A stretch of DNA of 30,396 nucleotides from UBA1738 sp045538755 (GTDB taxonomy: Bacteria; Bacillota; Clostridia; UBA1381), in NCBI GenBank assembly GCA_045538755.1, contig JAZQEC010000001.1, positions 1 to 30,396 of the forward strand, given 5' to 3'. Each line of letters starts with the position of its first letter. Position 1 is the stretch's first letter. The translations under genes were made by a program, and so were the position numbers. The notes beneath the pieces are model-generated. The model was not told where the DNA came from. It saw nothing but the letters and a program-made list of their open reading frames with translations, and made no database searches. Of the stretch, positions 6,869 through 13,415 are shown one piece after another.

Positions 6869-7210
6869 ATGAAAAAATATATTGTGATTTTAATTTTAGG
6901 GTTATTAATACTTGCCGGCGGCTATGAGTGTCCGATTTACAATATTATCGGAATACCTTGTCCGTCGTGCGGAATGACAAGGGCGTGGCGGCTTGCGCTG
7001 TCGGGAGAGGTAAAGGCGGCGTTTTTTATGCATCCGCTGTTTTTGTTGCCGATTTGTCTTTTTGTTCCCAGGCTTCAAAAGCCTCGTGCGCTTTGGACAA
7101 TTATCGGAATTTTTGCAGCTGTGTATATAATAAGAATGATTTTTATTTTTCCGCAAACAGCCCCAATGAATTATAATTATGATAGTGTGATAGGAGAATT
7201 TTTGAGATGA
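6869..7210 (+). CDS. DUF2752 family membrane protein
   Basis: The small membrane protein (113 aa) starts MKKYIVILILGLLILAGG, a first hydrophobic helix. The hallmark of DUF2752 follows: CPIYNIIGIPCPSCGMTRAW, with three Cys in a C-x9-C-x2-C arrangement. Two further hydrophobic segments lie in the C-terminal half. The function of the family is unknown, and the Cys cluster suggests redox activity or metal binding. The start is chosen at the Met before the hydrophobic helix. An upstream extension to 6782 would run through the preceding terminator hairpin. The stop overlaps the next start (ATGA), so the two proteins are probably made in step. The predicted transcription start coincides with the ATG. 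Confidence 0.75.
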   Translation: MKKYIVILILGLLILAGGYECPIYNIIGIPCPSCGMTRAWRLALSGEVKAAFFMHPLFLLPICLFVPRLQKPRALWTIIGIFAAVYIIRMIFIFPQTAPMNYNYDSVIGEFLR

Positions 7211-7878
7211 GTATAAATATAAAGCGGGAGATAAAATGTCCAACCTGCGGAACGTTGCAGGAAATGACTGTATGGCAGTCGATTACAGCAAAGGACAGCC
7301 CTGATTTAAAGGAAGACCTTTTAAAAGGGAAAATAAATATTTTTAGGTGTTCATCGTGTGGAGCGGTTGCGCTTGTTCCGACGCCGCTTTTATATAACGA
7401 CGCCGAAAAAAAGCTTATGATATCATTCTCACCGTGCGCAGACGAGCTTGAAAAACAGCGAATTTTCGATAGAATTAAAAAATCATCACACGAATCGGGA
7501 GAACTGGCGGAGCTTGAAGACTATAACCTGCGCATTGTTTCGGGATATAACGACTTGCTTGAAAAAGTGCTTATTTTCGATAGCGGAATGCACGATAAGG
7601 GAATTGAGGTTCTAAAGCTGCTTGTGCTGATGCAGGAAAGTGAGAAGATGCAAAACCGCGTGTGCATTTTCGGAAAAAAAGAAGCAGACTTTATCGAATT
7701 TATGGTACAGGACAAAAAGGAGGAGCAGGTTTATACCTCGCGTGTCCCGCTAAAGACCTATGAAACAGTTTCAAAAAGCCTTAAAGAAAGCGGAGTGAAG
7801 TACAAAAGCTTTGACTGGGAGGTTGTAGATGCAGAATATGCGGCAAGCCTGCTGCGAGGAACGAACAATACATTATAA
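7207..7878 (+). CDS. CpXC-domain protein
   Basis: The soluble protein (223 aa) has an N-terminal zinc-ribbon-like region, IKCPTCGTLQEMTVWQSI followed by FRCSSCGAVALVPTPLLY. These are two CxxC knuckles about 35 residues apart, as in the CpXC family. The remaining ~150 residues are mixed helical and Lys/Glu-rich, without a motif I recognise. The function of CpXC proteins is not established. A Zn-bound structural site is likely. The ATG overlaps the DUF2752 stop by 4 nt, and GGAG lies 10 nt upstream. No clean terminator follows: only a long-range inverted repeat (7892-7898/7964-7970). Confidence 0.82.
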   Translation: MSINIKREIKCPTCGTLQEMTVWQSITAKDSPDLKEDLLKGKINIFRCSSCGAVALVPTPLLYNDAEKKLMISFSPCADELEKQRIFDRIKKSSHESGELAELEDYNLRIVSGYNDLLEKVLIFDSGMHDKGIEVLKLLVLMQESEKMQNRVCIFGKKEADFIEFMVQDKKEEQVYTSRVPLKTYETVSKSLKESGVKYKSFDWEVVDAEYAASLLRGTNNTL

Positions 7879-8101
7879 ATAAGAAGAAACTCGGCACAAA
7901 ATGTGAAAATAATATAAATCCCAAACCTTAACCCTTTTGGAGATACATATTAAAACACGTTTATGTGCCGTTTTGTTGTTTGAGACAAGACAAATTATGA
8001 TAAAAAGCCTCCTAAAATCTTATGCTTTATAAAAAATTCATAAAAAATCAGCACAAAATCCTTTGCAATAAAACAAAATGCCTATATTTGTATAAAAAAA
8101 C
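7879..8101 (+). other. AT-rich intergenic region upstream of the S-layer promoters
   Basis: I see no gene here. CGGCACA (7892-7898) and TGTGCCG (7964-7970) could pair across a 65-nt loop, with a mixed T-rich tail (TTTTGTTGTTT). This may be a poor terminator for the CpXC gene. TGCCTATA occurs at 8089-8096 and again at 8111-8118, 22 bp apart, the second copy lying inside the P1 promoter. Confidence 0.4.
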
Positions 8102-8130
8102 TTGACATTTTGCCTATAAAATAGTAAAAT
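8102..8130 (+). promoter_or_regulatory. Upstream S-layer promoter P1
   Basis: TTGACA (8102-8107), 17 bp, TAAAAT (8125-8130). The predicted start near 8137 would give a ~277-nt leader for the S-layer gene. The -35 and -10 lie around one of two TGCCTATA direct repeats. The 82-codon reading frame at 8143-8391 does not look like a real gene. Confidence 0.6.
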
Positions 8131-8255
8131 AAATATGTATGGTTGAATAAAACTGTAAGGATTGGCATGGCTGTGTGGTTTTACAAAATTAAGGTAAAAT
8201 TACACAATTATTCTTGTTTAACACCAATTTTACAGTTATATTACAACTGCAAAAA

Positions 8256-8297
8256 ATGCATTGACATACCAAAAAAACGGTGGTACAATCAATGCAT
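8256..8297 (+). promoter_or_regulatory. Proximal S-layer promoter P2 inside a 9-bp inverted repeat
   Basis: TTGACA (8261-8266), 17 bp and TACAAT (8284-8289) predict a start near 8296. The promoter is bracketed by perfect 9-bp arms ATGCATTGA (8256-8264) and TCAATGCAT (8289-8297). The left arm contains most of the -35 and the right arm covers the end of the -10 and the start site. Inner TACC/GGTA (8267-8270/8282-8285) nearly continues the dyad, off by one base. Confidence 0.75.
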
Positions 8298-8413
8298 AGT
8301 CAGGGTGGCTCTGCCTCTTCTGACGCCAAAAAATTCCGAAGTGAGAAAGAAAGGGTGCACTCGGAATACAGAAGACACCCTTTCAAAATAGAAAAAAGGG
8401 AGGATTTGAAATT
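8296..8413 (+). promoter_or_regulatory. Structured 5' leader of the S-layer mRNA (possible H-type pseudoknot)
   Basis: The leader is ~118 nt. A first hairpin closes with GTCAG/CTGAC (8299-8303/8320-8324) and contains GGC/GCC. Next, ATTCCGAAGTG (8333-8343) pairs with CACTCGGAAT (8358-8367), 10 bp with one bulged A. The loop of that stem contains GAAAGGGTG (8349-8357), which is perfectly complementary to CACCCTTTC (8376-8384). This is pseudoknot geometry with loops of 5, 0 and 8 nt. The ribosome-binding site AAAAGGGAGG (8395-8404) comes 10 nt later. The leader could stabilise the mRNA or control its translation. Confidence 0.6.
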
Positions 8414-11380
8414 ATGAAAAATTTCAAAAAAGTAATTTCCGCTGTTATTGCTTTAGCTTTGTCAGCTAGTACTTTAGTAAGTGCTGCAAGCTTTACAGAC
8501 GTTGCTAAGACAGCTCCTTATGCTGAAGCAGTAGACGTACTTTCTTCTTTAGGAATCATTAACGGTTACGAAGATGGTACATTCAGACCGGAAGGTGAAA
8601 TCACAAGAGCAGAAGCTGCTACAATGATCGTTGGAGCATTGAATATGACAGCTGATGCACAGAACGCTGCTGGTGAAACTCAGTTCGCTGACGTTAACGA
8701 ACAGGCAGCTTGGGCTACTGGTTACATCAATGTTGGTGTTTCACAGAAGTTCATCAATGGTATGGGAGACGGTACATTCGCTCCACAGGCAAACGTTACA
8801 TATGCTCAGATGTGTGTAATGCTCACATCTATTGCTGGTTATGCTGAGTATGCAGCTAAAGATGGATATCCTAAGGGATATACAGATATGGCTAAATCAA
8901 CAGGCATCAACAAGGGCGTTGCTGTAGGTAATGACGTAGCTTTGACAAGAGGTCAGGTTGCTCAGATGATCTACAACACACTTACAACTCCGATGCTTGG
9001 TGTTTCTGAATACAGTGTAGTAGGTAACACATATGCTCCACTTGATGGTAAGGGCACACCTGCAAGAGAATTCAAAACACTTCTTTCAGATAAGTTCAAC
9101 GGTTACACTGCTACAATCTTAGTTGCAAACACACCTGTTGCTGACTCAAGCTTAGAAAGCGATGAATTCCAGTTCAACATTCAGAAGGCTGACTGGTGGT
9201 ATGATGCAACAGCTCCTATCACAGTTGCTACAGGAACACTTGATGGTTTCTTTGCTGAAGGCGTTGATGTAAACGGCAACAACAAGAAGATTGGTAAGGC
9301 TGTATTCGTTGCTAACGAAGATGACGAACCTACATTAGTATACTTTGCTGAAACAGGCAAGACAGATTCAAAAGACCTTGAAGCTGCAGACTATGTAGCT
9401 CAGAGCGAACTTGCTGCTAAGAACCAGTTCGAACAGGACAACAGCAAAGTAAGATTTGGTACAAAGTACTACACACTTGAAGCTAATGTTGACGTTTATG
9501 TAAACGGTATCGACTATGCTGACATCGTAAATGACGATGTAGATGATGATGATAAGGATACACTTACAGAATCACAGCTTGCACTTGACAACTTCCTTGG
9601 CAATGCTATAGGAACAATCACATTACTTGATACAAACACAGAAGCTACAGGTTACAACACAATCTTCGTTGAAATCTGGAACGTAGCTAAGGTTGCAGGC
9701 GTTGACGTTGAAAATGGCCAGACAGTTGTTTCTATGACAACAAAGAACGCTATTACAGGCGCTGCTGACTACGATGAAATCGTTATCAACGACGAAGCTA
9801 TCGAAGACAAGAAGACAGTAGTTTCTGTTGAAAAGAACGGTCAGGCTGCAGATCTTAAATCACTTGTTAAGGGCGACATCATCGCTTACAAGTCAGATAT
9901 CGGCGCAGCTGGCGAGACAGCTCTTACTGACCCATCACACCTCGAAATCATCGCTACAAACGATGTTGCTTCAGGTAAAGTAACAGGTTCAGATGGTGAT
10001 GCTAAGACATTTACAGTTGGCGGAACAGCTTATGAAACTGTAGTTTGGAACGCATCACTCCTCACAATGGGTGAGTCATACAAGTTAACACTTGATCCAT
10101 TCGGCAGAATTTATGAAGCTGAACAGGACGGTTCATCAGATATGTATGCTATCGCTCTTGACGTTGTAGAAAACACAGTTAAGTTAATCCTTGCTGATGG
10201 TACATACAAGTCATACGAGCTTGCATCAGGTGCAGTGGATGGATTTACAGCTGCAGATGATACAGAAACATCAACTACTCTTGATTCATACCTTGCTGGT
10301 AAGACTGCTGCACAGCGTGTAGTTAAATACTCTGTAAGAAACAAGACAGGCGCTATCTCAAAGATTCAGCCGGTTGCAGCAACAGCTGTTACTGACGAAT
10401 ACAAGTCAAGAACAAACAGACTTGGTTCATTCGAAATTCTTTCTACAACAAACGTAATTGATGCTACAAAGGCTGCAAGTGCAGGTGCTAGTGATGCATC
10501 ATCATATACAAAGTTCAATGTAGAAAACTTCAAGGACAACACAAACTATGACTTCGCAGCTGTTAAGGTAAACACATACACAGCATTGGTTGTTGTTACA
10601 GCAGTTGGTGAGAAGTTCAACAGCGAATCAAGATTCGCAGTTGTTAGAAAAGCTCCTGCTTCTGTTGAGACAGAAGACGGTCCAATGGATGAAGTAGAAG
10701 TTCTTTACGGAACAGACGAAGAAGCTAAGCTTATCTTCAATGAAGATGTTTACTCAGACCACAGCCTTGCTGTAGGTGACGCATTCTTCTATGAACTTGA
10801 TGCTTATGGTTATGTAAGTGACGTATTTAGAGTATATGAAGCTGCTACAGGCACATTCACAGCTCTTAAGGACGTTGCAGGCGTTGGAGCAGGCGATCTT
10901 GAATTAGCTCCTAGCGCAAATGAATGTTGGGCATTTGATCTTGTCAACAGCGACAGAGCTGACATCCAGCTTGTTGAAGCTTATGTAATCCCAGGCAGCA
11001 ACGGTGTTATCACATTGGCTGAAGTTAATGGCGACCTTCTCAAGATTGATACAACTAAGGACTTAGCTTACTATGATCACGACGAAGATCCACTTACAGA
11101 TGACATTTCAAACAACGGTATTGCTATCTACAGTGTAGCTGCTGACGTTCAGGCTTACCTCTACAATAAGTCAAACGATACAATCGTTAAGGAATATGAT
11201 AAGTTAAGCGTTAAGAACGACGTATCAGTTCTTGCATCAACAAGTCTTGATAAGTACTTAGAAAACGGTATTTATGAACACAAAGTTGGTGGCGTTGCAC
11301 AGGATATGGCTGGTGAAGCTATTAAGGCTATCGCTATGATCGTTGACGACGTAGTTGTTCAGATTTACGCTATTAAATAA
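8414..11380 (+). CDS. S-layer homology (SLH) domain cell-surface protein, probable S-layer protein
   Basis: The 988-residue secreted protein has a signal peptide at residues 1-24 (MKNFKKVISAVIALALSAS, cut likely after VSA). Three SLH repeats follow: ~26-76 (SFTDVAKTAPYAEAVDVL, INGYEDGTFRPEGEITRAEA), ~89-143 (QFADVNEQAAWATGYI, GDGTFAPQANVTYAQM) and ~150-195 (more divergent, DVALTRGQVAQMIYNTL). These bind pyruvylated secondary cell-wall polymer in known SLH proteins. The remaining ~790 residues are acidic, Thr/Ala/Val-rich and probably beta-structured, with an Asp cluster near DDVDDDDKD. I recognise no enzymatic domain there. Codon use differs from neighbours (many AAG, AAC, TTC, TAC, GAC, ACA, GCT), typical of very high expression. 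Two promoters, a structured leader and a strong terminator also fit a major surface-layer protein. Confidence 0.9.
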   Translation: MKNFKKVISAVIALALSASTLVSAASFTDVAKTAPYAEAVDVLSSLGIINGYEDGTFRPEGEITRAEAATMIVGALNMTADAQNAAGETQFADVNEQAAWATGYINVGVSQKFINGMGDGTFAPQANVTYAQMCVMLTSIAGYAEYAAKDGYPKGYTDMAKSTGINKGVAVGNDVALTRGQVAQMIYNTLTTPMLGVSEYSVVGNTYAPLDGKGTPAREFKTLLSDKFNGYTATILVANTPVADSSLESDEFQFNIQKADWWYDATAPITVATGTLDGFFAEGVDVNGNNKKIGKAVFVANEDDEPTLVYFAETGKTDSKDLEAADYVAQSELAAKNQFEQDNSKVRFGTKYYTLEANVDVYVNGIDYADIVNDDVDDDDKDTLTESQLALDNFLGNAIGTITLLDTNTEATGYNTIFVEIWNVAKVAGVDVENGQTVVSMTTKNAITGAADYDEIVINDEAIEDKKTVVSVEKNGQAADLKSLVKGDIIAYKSDIGAAGETALTDPSHLEIIATNDVASGKVTGSDGDAKTFTVGGTAYETVVWNASLLTMGESYKLTLDPFGRIYEAEQDGSSDMYAIALDVVENTVKLILADGTYKSYELASGAVDGFTAADDTETSTTLDSYLAGKTAAQRVVKYSVRNKTGAISKIQPVAATAVTDEYKSRTNRLGSFEILSTTNVIDATKAASAGASDASSYTKFNVENFKDNTNYDFAAVKVNTYTALVVVTAVGEKFNSESRFAVVRKAPASVETEDGPMDEVEVLYGTDEEAKLIFNEDVYSDHSLAVGDAFFYELDAYGYVSDVFRVYEAATGTFTALKDVAGVGAGDLELAPSANECWAFDLVNSDRADIQLVEAYVIPGSNGVITLAEVNGDLLKIDTTKDLAYYDHDEDPLTDDISNNGIAIYSVAADVQAYLYNKSNDTIVKEYDKLSVKNDVSVLASTSLDKYLENGIYEHKVGGVAQDMAGEAIKAIAMIVDDVVVQIYAIK

Positions 11381-11397
11381 TCAAACGATTATTAATT

Positions 11398-11430
11398 AAA
11401 AGAGTTGAACGAGAGTTCAACTCTTTTTTT
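11398..11430 (+). terminator. Intrinsic terminator of the S-layer gene
   Basis: AAAAGAGTTGAAC (11398-11410), GAGA tetraloop, GTTCAACTCTTTT (11415-11427), T's to 11430. The perfect 13-bp stem with a GNRA loop starts 17 nt after the stop codon. Confidence 0.95.
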
Positions 11431-11483
11431 GCATCAAAAACTACAAAGTGTTCGGGTGGACTGATACAGGTTAGCCGATGAAC

Positions 11484-11515
11484 AAATATCCATGTGCATA
11501 GCACGTGGATATTTT
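11484..11515 (+). other. 14-bp hairpin in the spacer after the S-layer gene
   Basis: AAATATCCATGTGC (11484-11497) pairs with GCACGTGGATATTT (11501-11514) across an ATA loop, with one G-U pair. Only a mixed TTTTATT tail follows. It may be a back-up terminator or part of a small structured RNA with the weak TGTTC/GAACA pairing at 11449-11453/11480-11484. The rest of 11431-11632 holds nothing I can identify beyond a weak promoter. Confidence 0.5.
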
Positions 11516-11554
11516 ATTGCCACAAGACATTTTTAGGGGTGGTTATTCATTAAT

Positions 11555-11583
11555 TTGTCCTATATGTCCCGAGAAAGTATGTT
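11555..11583 (+). promoter_or_regulatory. Possible weak promoter of the orphan gene
   Basis: TTGTCC (11555-11560), 17 bp, TATGTT (11578-11583), about 50 bp before the ATG at 11633. Matches to consensus are only moderate. It is listed because a strong terminator upstream means the gene needs its own promoter. Confidence 0.35.
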
Positions 11584-11632
11584 ATTATAAATTAAAGCTG
11601 CAGAAATTTTAAAATCAGAAGGGAGAAAAACT

Positions 11633-12427
11633 ATGGGATATAAATGCACTTTTATGGACAATGACGTTTATTATGCAAAGGACGTAAATGCGGTATTTTC
11701 TAAAATTGTATCGGAAGGGGTTGTTTTAAAAGATTCCGGCAATGTTCTGTCGGACTTAAATGATGCAACGGCAGAGGTGGTTTCAGAGGGAGTACAAAGC
11801 TTTCCAGACAGCTGTCGTTTGACGTTGACAGATGGTGTATATAAAATCGGCGAGGGAGTATGCTTTATGCCGGACGGCTCAGCCATTACCTTTGATGCCG
11901 ATGGCTATGAAATAACTCCTTTAAAAGATAAAAAAAGCTATGTATATATCAAAAGAAATGATACAATGAACACCATTGATGTTGTGGTTTCCGAAGAAGC
12001 GGGCGGCGATGGCAGTGTTCCGATAGCAGAAATTGATTTAGACGGCACTATTTATGATAAGAGACAATATTCTACGGCAAAGGTTCGTCTGTGTCAGGAG
12101 GCAGAGGTACGCAATTTTACTATGCAAATAGAGGGTGAACCGAATACGGTCTTTGAAATAGATGTTGAAAACGGAAATTTTTCGCGCATAATTATAAATG
12201 AATGTAAGATTTACAATGGTGACAACCTCGTATATAGAACATACCCAGCTTTTCATAACTGTCTGGATATTGTAGATGAAGAAGAACTGAGGACTCCTTT
12301 AGCAAAGAACACTAATAATCCAACTATTGTAACGCTGTATATCACCAAAATCGGAACTAAAATTCAAGCAAAAGTGGCAGGGACTACCATTCAATATAAA
12401 TATATTGTAAATTTTGATGTGCTTTAA
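11633..12427 (+). CDS. Uncharacterised protein with resemblance to phage tail-associated proteins
   Basis: The 264-residue soluble-looking protein has no signal peptide or membrane helix. The ATG is preceded by AAGGGAG. The N-terminal layout (YYAKDVNAVFSKIVSEGVV, then a run of LNDATAEVV, GVCFMPDGSAITFDADGYEI and IAEIDLDGTIYDKRQY) reminds me of proteins encoded near tail-fibre or baseplate genes of clostridial phages. This is recollection, not a search result. The C-terminal ~110 residues look beta-rich. No other phage gene is nearby, so it may be a domesticated or stranded gene, or a cell-surface accessory beside the S-layer gene. It lies between two terminators as a single transcription unit. 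Confidence 0.55.
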   Translation: MGYKCTFMDNDVYYAKDVNAVFSKIVSEGVVLKDSGNVLSDLNDATAEVVSEGVQSFPDSCRLTLTDGVYKIGEGVCFMPDGSAITFDADGYEITPLKDKKSYVYIKRNDTMNTIDVVVSEEAGGDGSVPIAEIDLDGTIYDKRQYSTAKVRLCQEAEVRNFTMQIEGEPNTVFEIDVENGNFSRIIINECKIYNGDNLVYRTYPAFHNCLDIVDEEELRTPLAKNTNNPTIVTLYITKIGTKIQAKVAGTTIQYKYIVNFDVL

Positions 12428-12432
12428 AAAAG

Positions 12433-12501
12433 AAAAAGAACGGGTTTTGGTATCTGCCCACACAAGCTGATTTTGGGTGGATATCGTTCCGTCCTTTTTA
12501 T
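12433..12501. terminator. Long composite bidirectional terminator
   Basis: Outer stem AAAAAGAACGG (12433-12443) pairs with CCGTCCTTTTT (12489-12499) with one mismatch. Inside, GGTATCTGCCCA (12449-12460) pairs with TGGGTGGATATC (12474-12485), 12 bp with three G-U pairs. It separates the orphan gene (+) from convergent miaA (-), whose stop codon (12498-12500) lies inside the right arm. Confidence 0.75.
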
Positions 12502-13415
12502 ATTTCGTTATTTATAATTTCTATGGCACAAGATGCGATATCATCGCTAAATTTAAGCCAATGTATACTTTTGTTTCTTCTAAACCACGTAAGCTGACGT
12601 TTGGCATATCTTCGTGAGTTCATTTTTATAAGCTCAAGCGTCTCAGAAAGTGACTGCTCGCCGTCAAAATATGCATAAAACTCCTTATAGCCAATACCCT
12701 GCATAGCGGTTAGCTTTTTGTCATATCCACGGCTTAAAAGGTCTTTAACTTCTTCTATAAGACCGTCTTTGACCATAACATCAACTCGCTTGTTAATGCG
12801 CTCATAAAGCACATCTCTGTCCCAATCTATTGCAAAATAAATGCACTGATACGGCGAATTTTTTTCTTCCTTTGCGTGGTCTGATATTGTCTGACCCGTA
12901 GTTTCATAAAACTCAATCGCACGAATAACCCGTCTTAAATTATTAGGGTGATATTTTTTGGCAGTTTCAGGGTCGATTTTGGAAAGGATATCATAAACAG
13001 CCTCATTTCCCTTATCTTTTGCCAGTACTTCAAGTCTTTTGCGGACAGAATTATCCTCGTCCGTCTCTCCAAAATCGATGTTATTCACCAGCGAATCAAT
13101 ATAAAGCCCTGTGCCGCCTACAATTATCGGCAACTTCCCGCGCGAATAAATGTCTGCAATTACCTTGTGCGTATCTTTGCAGTAATCTGCGACAGAATAG
13201 CTCACATTTGGCTCTAAAAAGTCCATCATATGATGAGTAATGCCTTCCTTTTCCGCCTCGGTAGGCTTTGCTGTGCCAATGTTCATATATTTATAAATCT
13301 GCATACTGTCGCCCGATATAATCTCGCCGTCAAGCCTTTTTGCAAGCTCGATAGAAAGCCCTGTTTTTCCTGAGGCAGTAGCGCCGACAATAGCAATTAA
13401 AGGTATTTTTTTCAT
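12498..13415 (-). CDS. miaA: tRNA dimethylallyltransferase
   Basis: The 305-residue cytosolic enzyme transfers the dimethylallyl group to N6 of A37 in tRNAs reading UNN codons (EC 2.5.1.75), making i6A. Signatures are the P-loop GATASGKT at 11-18, SGDSMQIYKYMNIGTAKP, HHMMDFLEP, VGGTGLYIDSL, NPNNLRRVIRAIE-like HPNNLRRVIRAIEFY and the C-terminal QLTWFRRN. The length is typical. The ATG overlaps the mutL stop (ATGA), so translation is probably coupled. It is the last gene of the minus-strand operon that begins with miaB, whose product acts on the same base. The hfq gene that often follows miaA in Firmicutes is not here. A terminator follows at once. Confidence 0.97.
   Translation of the reverse strand: MKKIPLIAIVGATASGKTGLSIELAKRLDGEIISGDSMQIYKYMNIGTAKPTEAEKEGITHHMMDFLEPNVSYSVADYCKDTHKVIADIYSRGKLPIIVGGTGLYIDSLVNNIDFGETDEDNSVRKRLEVLAKDKGNEAVYDILSKIDPETAKKYHPNNLRRVIRAIEFYETTGQTISDHAKEEKNSPYQCIYFAIDWDRDVLYERINKRVDVMVKDGLIEEVKDLLSRGYDKKLTAMQGIGYKEFYAYFDGEQSLSETLELIKMNSRRYAKRQLTWFRRNKSIHWLKFSDDIASCAIEIINNEI

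Noticed and set aside
8256..8297. Invertible promoter switch for the S-layer gene
   Set aside because: The arms are only 9 bp and the span 42 bp, much shorter than known invertible promoters, and no recombinase gene is in the window. Kept only as a structural observation.
8143..8391. 82-codon frame upstream of the S-layer gene
   Set aside because: It starts with TTG without a ribosome-binding site, runs through promoter P2 and the structured leader, and has no recognisable protein features.
11633..12427. Prophage or tailocin region
   Set aside because: There is only one phage-like gene and no capsid, tail, integrase, holin or lysin genes around it.
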